Source: Stenocarpella maydis (taxonomy: Eukaryota > Ascomycota > Sordariomycetes > Diaporthales > Diaporthaceae). From it: a stretch of 64,000 nucleotides of DNA. The stretch is taken from positions 675,331 to 739,330 of the forward strand of contig NQMI01000003.1 in NCBI GenBank assembly GCA_002270565.1, read 5' to 3'. The notes below the pieces were generated by a model. It was not told the origin of the DNA. It saw only the letters and a program-made list of their open reading frames with translations, and made no database searches. Numbering within the stretch: the first letter of the stretch is position 1; every line of letters starts with the position of its first letter. Positions 60,201 to 64,000 of this stretch are shown here, piece after piece. The position numbers and the translations under genes are program-made.

Positions 60201-60756
60201 CATTCCTGAGTATGGCAGCTGCGAATGGAGGCTCTGCCTCGGACGAAGCCTGGTCTTCGACCTTCACACGCTCGTCCTGGTGGGGATGCATCCGACGAGA
60301 AAGATTCGCCAAGTTGGAGGAGCAAGTTGTCTACGGAGTATAGGTAGTGTAAGCCCCCTGCAGCGAAGCTCGGGCCAGCTCGACCTTCTCCGCATTGGGG
60401 CCCTTCGGCCGACTGAAGAGCCTCGGGCCTGGAATCCTGGGGTAGAGGCCAGGCACCGATCATCACATGCACGCTGCTGCGCAACCTCCTAGTGTACTCC
60501 CGAGTCCGTCGAGCGGCAGTCTGGGGGTCAATGACAATCAGGACAGCAGGCATGGCTTGCACTCAACCTGGCACAACACGACCAAAGCCGCAACCACTCA
60601 TCACCTGCTGCAACGCTCTGGACACAACATCGAACATCTGCCTGCCCTGAATGGCATTTTGAATCCACCAAGTTGCATCATCATAGCGCTGCCCGCTGTA
60701 TCCGATGGCAGATACCCCAGCCCAAACCCGATAGTAATCAGCCAGGCCAGCACAGC
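57236..60756. promoter_or_regulatory. Long divergent intergenic region between psr1 and the ABC transporter gene
   Basis: 3.5 kb, the second-longest gene-free stretch here. It holds several simple repeats: GGCAGGACA-type units at 58001-58035, GGATGGGT units at about 58234-58276, and (CAGT)n at 59137-59163. It also has GTACCTAGCTAGGTAGC near 58950. Overlapping frames such as 59626-60312 (minus) and 57590-58297 (minus) lack motifs and splice logic, so I do not call a gene. Confidence 0.45.
59137..59163. repeat. (CAGT)n microsatellite
   Basis: Uninterrupted CAGT units, about six to seven copies, in the psr1/ABC-transporter intergenic region. Confidence 0.9.
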
Positions 60757-63315
60757 ATGGCAGGCCAATCGACTCTGCGGCACTCAGCCGCCGAGGGCGC
60801 CATTCTGGAGCTCGTCGAAAAGTATACCGCCCTGATCCAAACCCGCTTGCGCCAGACCTCGCGGGCGACCCGTCTCCTCGCCACCCTTGCCCTCGTCTCC
60901 TCCATAATACTCGGCGCAGAGGGTTCCCGCCGCTGGTGGAAGCGCAGGAAGTCGGAGAAGGAGCAGGGCTTCAAGCTGGTGAGGACCAACTCGTGGCTAC
61001 ACAACAAGGATGGCTCGCGCACAATCTATGTCCCTTACAAGGACGGCACCTCCAAGGTGGTCATCAACACCACCAAGCCGCTGACCTTTGAGGCGCACCG
61101 GAGGCTGTTCTTGAACCCGCCGCGCGTCTCGGGCCTGAGCGATGGCACCGTCCCTTCCGCGCAGACTAAGCCAGGCCTGAACCTGGCCTTCCTCCACCAG
61201 TTTCTGAGCCTGATGAGCATAATGATACCGAGATGGACGAGCAAGGAGGCCGGGCTGCTCGTCAGTCATGGTATTTTCCTCATGCTGCGGACCTACCTCT
61301 CGCTCGTGGTCGCCCGTCTCGACGGTGAGATTGTGCGCGACTTGGTGGCTGGCAACGGCAAGTCTTTTATCTGGGGTATTACCAAATGGTGCGGCTTGGG
61401 CAGCTTCGCCTCCTATACCAACGCCATGATCAAGTTCCTCGAGTCCAAGGTATCCATAGCATTCCGGACAAGGTTGACGCGGTACATACACGACCTCTAC
61501 CTCAACGACAACCTCAACTACTATAAGCTATCCAATTTGGACGGCGGTGTCGGCCAAGGAGCAGATCAGTATATCACTCAAGACTTGACCCTCTTTTGCG
61601 CCGCAGCTGCCAACCTCTACTCGTCCCTGGGAAAACCTTTCGTCGACATTTGTGTCTTCAACTACCAGCTCTATCGGTCCCTCGGTCCCTTGGCGCTGAC
61701 TGGTCTGTTGAGCAATTATTTCTTCACTGCATCCATCCTTCGGCGCCTGTCGCCGCCATTTGGAAAACTCAAGGCAGTCGAAGGCGCCAAAGAGGGAGAT
61801 TTCCGCAGCCTGCATGCCCGCTTAATAGCCAACGCCGAAGAAGTGGCCTTTTACGGTGGCGCGGAGATGGAGAAGCACTTCCTCAACCGGGAGTTCAAAT
61901 CTCTCAAGAACTGGATGGAGGGCATTTACATGCTTAAGATCCGATACAATATCCTGGAGGACTTCATCCTGAAGTACAGCTGGAGCGCCTACGGCTATCT
62001 CTTGTCCTCGCTGCCAGTTTTCCTACCAGCCTGGGGAGGTCTGGGCGGCGCATCTGAGCTCCTAGATTCGGCCGAAAAGGGCGGCCGCGAGCGCGGTCGC
62101 ATGCAGAATTTCATCACGAACAAGCGCCTCATGCTCTCGCTCGCTGACGCTGGTGGCCGTATGATGTACAGCATCAAGGACCTATCTGAACTGGCAGGAT
62201 ATACTAGCCGCGTGTACACGCTCATCTCAACTCTGCATCGCGTACACGCCAACTCGTACTATGCCCGGGGTAGGCCGAACGAACTATATTCTCTGAGTGA
62301 TGTTCAGGGCACAATGCAGAAGGGCTTCGACGGCGTGCGGCTGGAGAACGTGCCTATAGTGGCCCCTGCTCTATGGCCGCAGGGAGGCGACGAGCTTATT
62401 GAATCCATCAGCATGATCGTTCGCCGTGGTGAGCATCTCCTCATCTCTGGCCCTAATGGCGTCGGCAAGAGCGCCATCAGCCGAGTCCTAGCTGGACTTT
62501 GGCCTGTATACCGCGGCTTGGTATCTCGACCAAAGGCCAGCGGCGAGGACGGCATCATGTTCCTCCCGCAGCGGCCCTACCTAAGCGTGGGCACGTTGCG
62601 AGACCAGGTCATCTACCCAGATGGCGAAGCAGACATGCGCGAGAAGCGGAAGAACGAACACGACCTCAAGAGTGTGCTGGAAGCTGCGAAGCTGGGGTAT
62701 CTCCCTGACCGTGAGGGTGGCTGGGACACCAAGAAGGAGTGGAAGGATGTGCTCAGCGGCGGCGAGAAGCAGAGGATGGGATTTGCAAGGCTTTTGTACC
62801 ACGAGCCGCAGTATGCGTTTATCGACGAAGGCACGAGCGCCGTCTCGAGCGACGTGGAGGGTCTTTTGTACGAAACTTGCAAGGAGAAGGGAATAAGTAA
62901 GTTGGCACAATCCCTAAGGCCATGCAAACCCAATCCCCCATTGGCGATTCGCCCGATGCAATTCTAACCGTGCACTGTTCGTATAGCACTCATCACTATT
63001 TCGACCCGCGCGTCCCTGAAGAAATACCATACCTTCAACCTCGTGCTCGGCATGGGCGAGAACGGCGACGAGTGGGAGTTCGAGCGCATCGGCACCGAGC
63101 GGGAGAAGATGCACGTCGAGAGGGAGCTTCAAGAGCTGAGGGAGAGGCTGGCCAAGGTCGAAGAGTGGAAGGCGAGGAGGGACGAGATCGAGAAGGAGCT
63201 GGCCCAGGTCTGGGTTGAGGGTGGCGACAGCCTGCAGCCTCCCGCATATACGGAGGAGGGCGGGCAGGAGGGCACTCAAGCGTACGAGCAGGGGGATGTG
63301 GACGTGCAGACATGA
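60757..63315 (+). CDS. Peroxisomal ABC half-transporter, ABCD/ALDP (Pxa) type
   Basis: Two exons (60757-62896 and 62987-63315) with a 90-nt intron (GTAAGT donor, TTCTAAC branch) encode 822 residues. A helical N-terminus with a short hydrophobic segment precedes the transmembrane domain (about residues 70-450), which has the ALDP EAA-like motif NAEEVAFYGGAEMEK near 359. The nucleotide-binding domain has Walker A GPNGVGKS (about 565), the Q-loop FLPQRPYLSVGTLRDQVIYP, signature LSGGEKQRM (about 666) and Walker B FIDEGTSAVSSDVEG. The intron interrupts ITLITISTR, the H-loop region where the usual His is Thr-Arg. A coiled coil (about 750-795) ends the protein. Role: import of long-chain acyl-CoA into peroxisomes as a dimer with its partner. 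Which of Pxa1/Pxa2 it matches is not resolved. Confidence 0.93.
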
Positions 63316-63809
63316 CAAGAGATGGATGTGTGAGATATATGTAGGTGTTTTCTATTTGACCCATTTGATTGAAACCTTAAAAACATCACCCAAAACTCTT
63401 GGCCATGCTCTTCTGGGTTGACCTCGTTGAACTTTGGGCCCTCCCATTAGCCCGTCTAAATAGCATCAGCTTGTCCCTCATCATCAGCTCCTCTAGATGC
63501 ACAATACTTCCTGTAGTGAGCACCAAACTCCCCCAGAAACAGGTTGCACGGGTACATAGACACCCCAATGCCGCAAGTAGTAACACCCTCTCCTATAACA
63601 CCTATAGTACTCCTACGAGGGAGAAGACTCACAACACCACAAGACTTACTCCTGGCACTGTCTCGGATATATGGTGTTTGAATTGGTCTGGGCTGATAGG
63701 TACTCCCTGGCTAATCCGCCAAGATATGAACAACGTACCAGTATTCATTCCCTCTGTTCCCATGACTTCGAATCCCCACTTCAAAAACTATTCGCTCCTA
63801 TGCTCCTGC
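63316..63809. other. 3' flank of the ABC transporter gene, unassigned
   Basis: Frames on both strands (63399-63809 plus, 63386-63586 minus) have no recognisable motifs. A distal exon of a gene beyond the gap cannot be excluded. Confidence 0.35.
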
Positions 63810-63824
63810 NNNNNNNNNNNNNNN
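63810..63824. other. Assembly gap (15 N)
   Basis: Fifteen N bases, followed shortly by a C homopolymer at about 63845-63853. As at the other gap, a poly-G/C tract is close by. Confidence 0.98.
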
Positions 63825-64000
63825 GAATGAATGAACGAGTGTACCCCCCCCCCTTGGGAAACCCGTCGCAGAGCAGGTGCCTGACACCGCCATCCATGCC
63901 ACCCACGATGGCACCCATGCTACGTTCGCCGGAATTTGGCCCCTTTGAAGAATTGGAAATAAATCTGCCGCCCATTCTTCCCCGCCACCGCAGTGCCTTG
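63825..64000. other. Window edge, unassigned
   Basis: Too short to assign. A minus-strand frame (GERSMGAIVGGMDGGVRHLL) is open to the gap but not recognised. Confidence 0.3.

Noticed and set aside
59626..60312. 228-codon minus-strand frame before the ABC transporter gene
   Set aside because: Low-complexity Ser/Val end, no domain and no supporting splice sites; kept only as intergenic.

Overview
This window is nuclear DNA from a filamentous ascomycete, most likely a Sordariomycete. Genes are GC-rich and interrupted by short introns (mostly 50-150 nt) with GT..AG ends and CTAAC/CTGAC-type branch sites. Both strands are used, intergenic spaces are long, and the predicted proteins are fungal (Msb1/Mug8, Psr1-type phosphatase, RIC8, Mtm1). 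Exon boundaries were assigned by hand from splice signals, reading-frame phase and family resemblance. I found no prokaryotic, plasmid, phage or CRISPR features and no convincing tRNA or rRNA gene.

Left third (1-24.9 kb): a 5' choline-sulfatase fragment (-), an MPDU1-like PQ-loop membrane protein (-), a chromodomain/AT-hook chromatin protein (-), the G-alpha chaperone/GEF ric8 (-), the mitochondrial carrier mtm1 (-), divergent from it an FBXO9/Pof7-like F-box protein (+), and the morphogenesis protein msb1 (+). A 4.8-kb intergenic region before msb1 holds a perfect 822-bp-offset tandem duplication ending in (CAA)n tracts with an N at the junction; this may be an assembly artefact.

Middle third (24.9-46.2 kb): the copper P-type ATPase ccc2 (-), COP9 signalosome subunit csn7 (+, with an apparent GC-AG intron), a RAX1-like RGS membrane protein (-), ribosomal protein eL31 (+), an APC/C-type ubiquitin-conjugating enzyme (-), checkpoint kinase chk1 (+), a low-GC stretch with two decayed SprT-like metalloprotease relics (-), and a short-chain dehydrogenase (+). 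An AT-rich, possibly RIP-decayed island and two copies of a noncoding dispersed repeat lie here and just beyond.

Right third (46.2-64 kb): a large GT28/sterol-glucosyltransferase-like protein with a VPS13/ATG2-like C-terminal segment and several ubiquitin-interacting-like motifs (-), Sec61-beta (-, intron directly after the ATG), the Psr1/NIF phosphatase (-), and a peroxisomal ABCD half-transporter (+). Gaps of N occur at 51917-51936 and 63810-63824.

The genes are mostly independent housekeeping functions rather than a cluster. Themes recur: G-protein signalling (ric8, RGS protein), ubiquitin/CSN/SCF/APC (F-box protein, csn7, E2, UIM-bearing glycosyltransferase), secretory pathway and metals (MPDU1, Sec61-beta, Ccc2, Mtm1), and cell cycle or morphogenesis (chk1, msb1, RAX1-like). 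I saw no biosynthetic cluster or defence system. The least ordinary items are the glycosyltransferase fusion, the repeat pair and the duplicated SprT relics.
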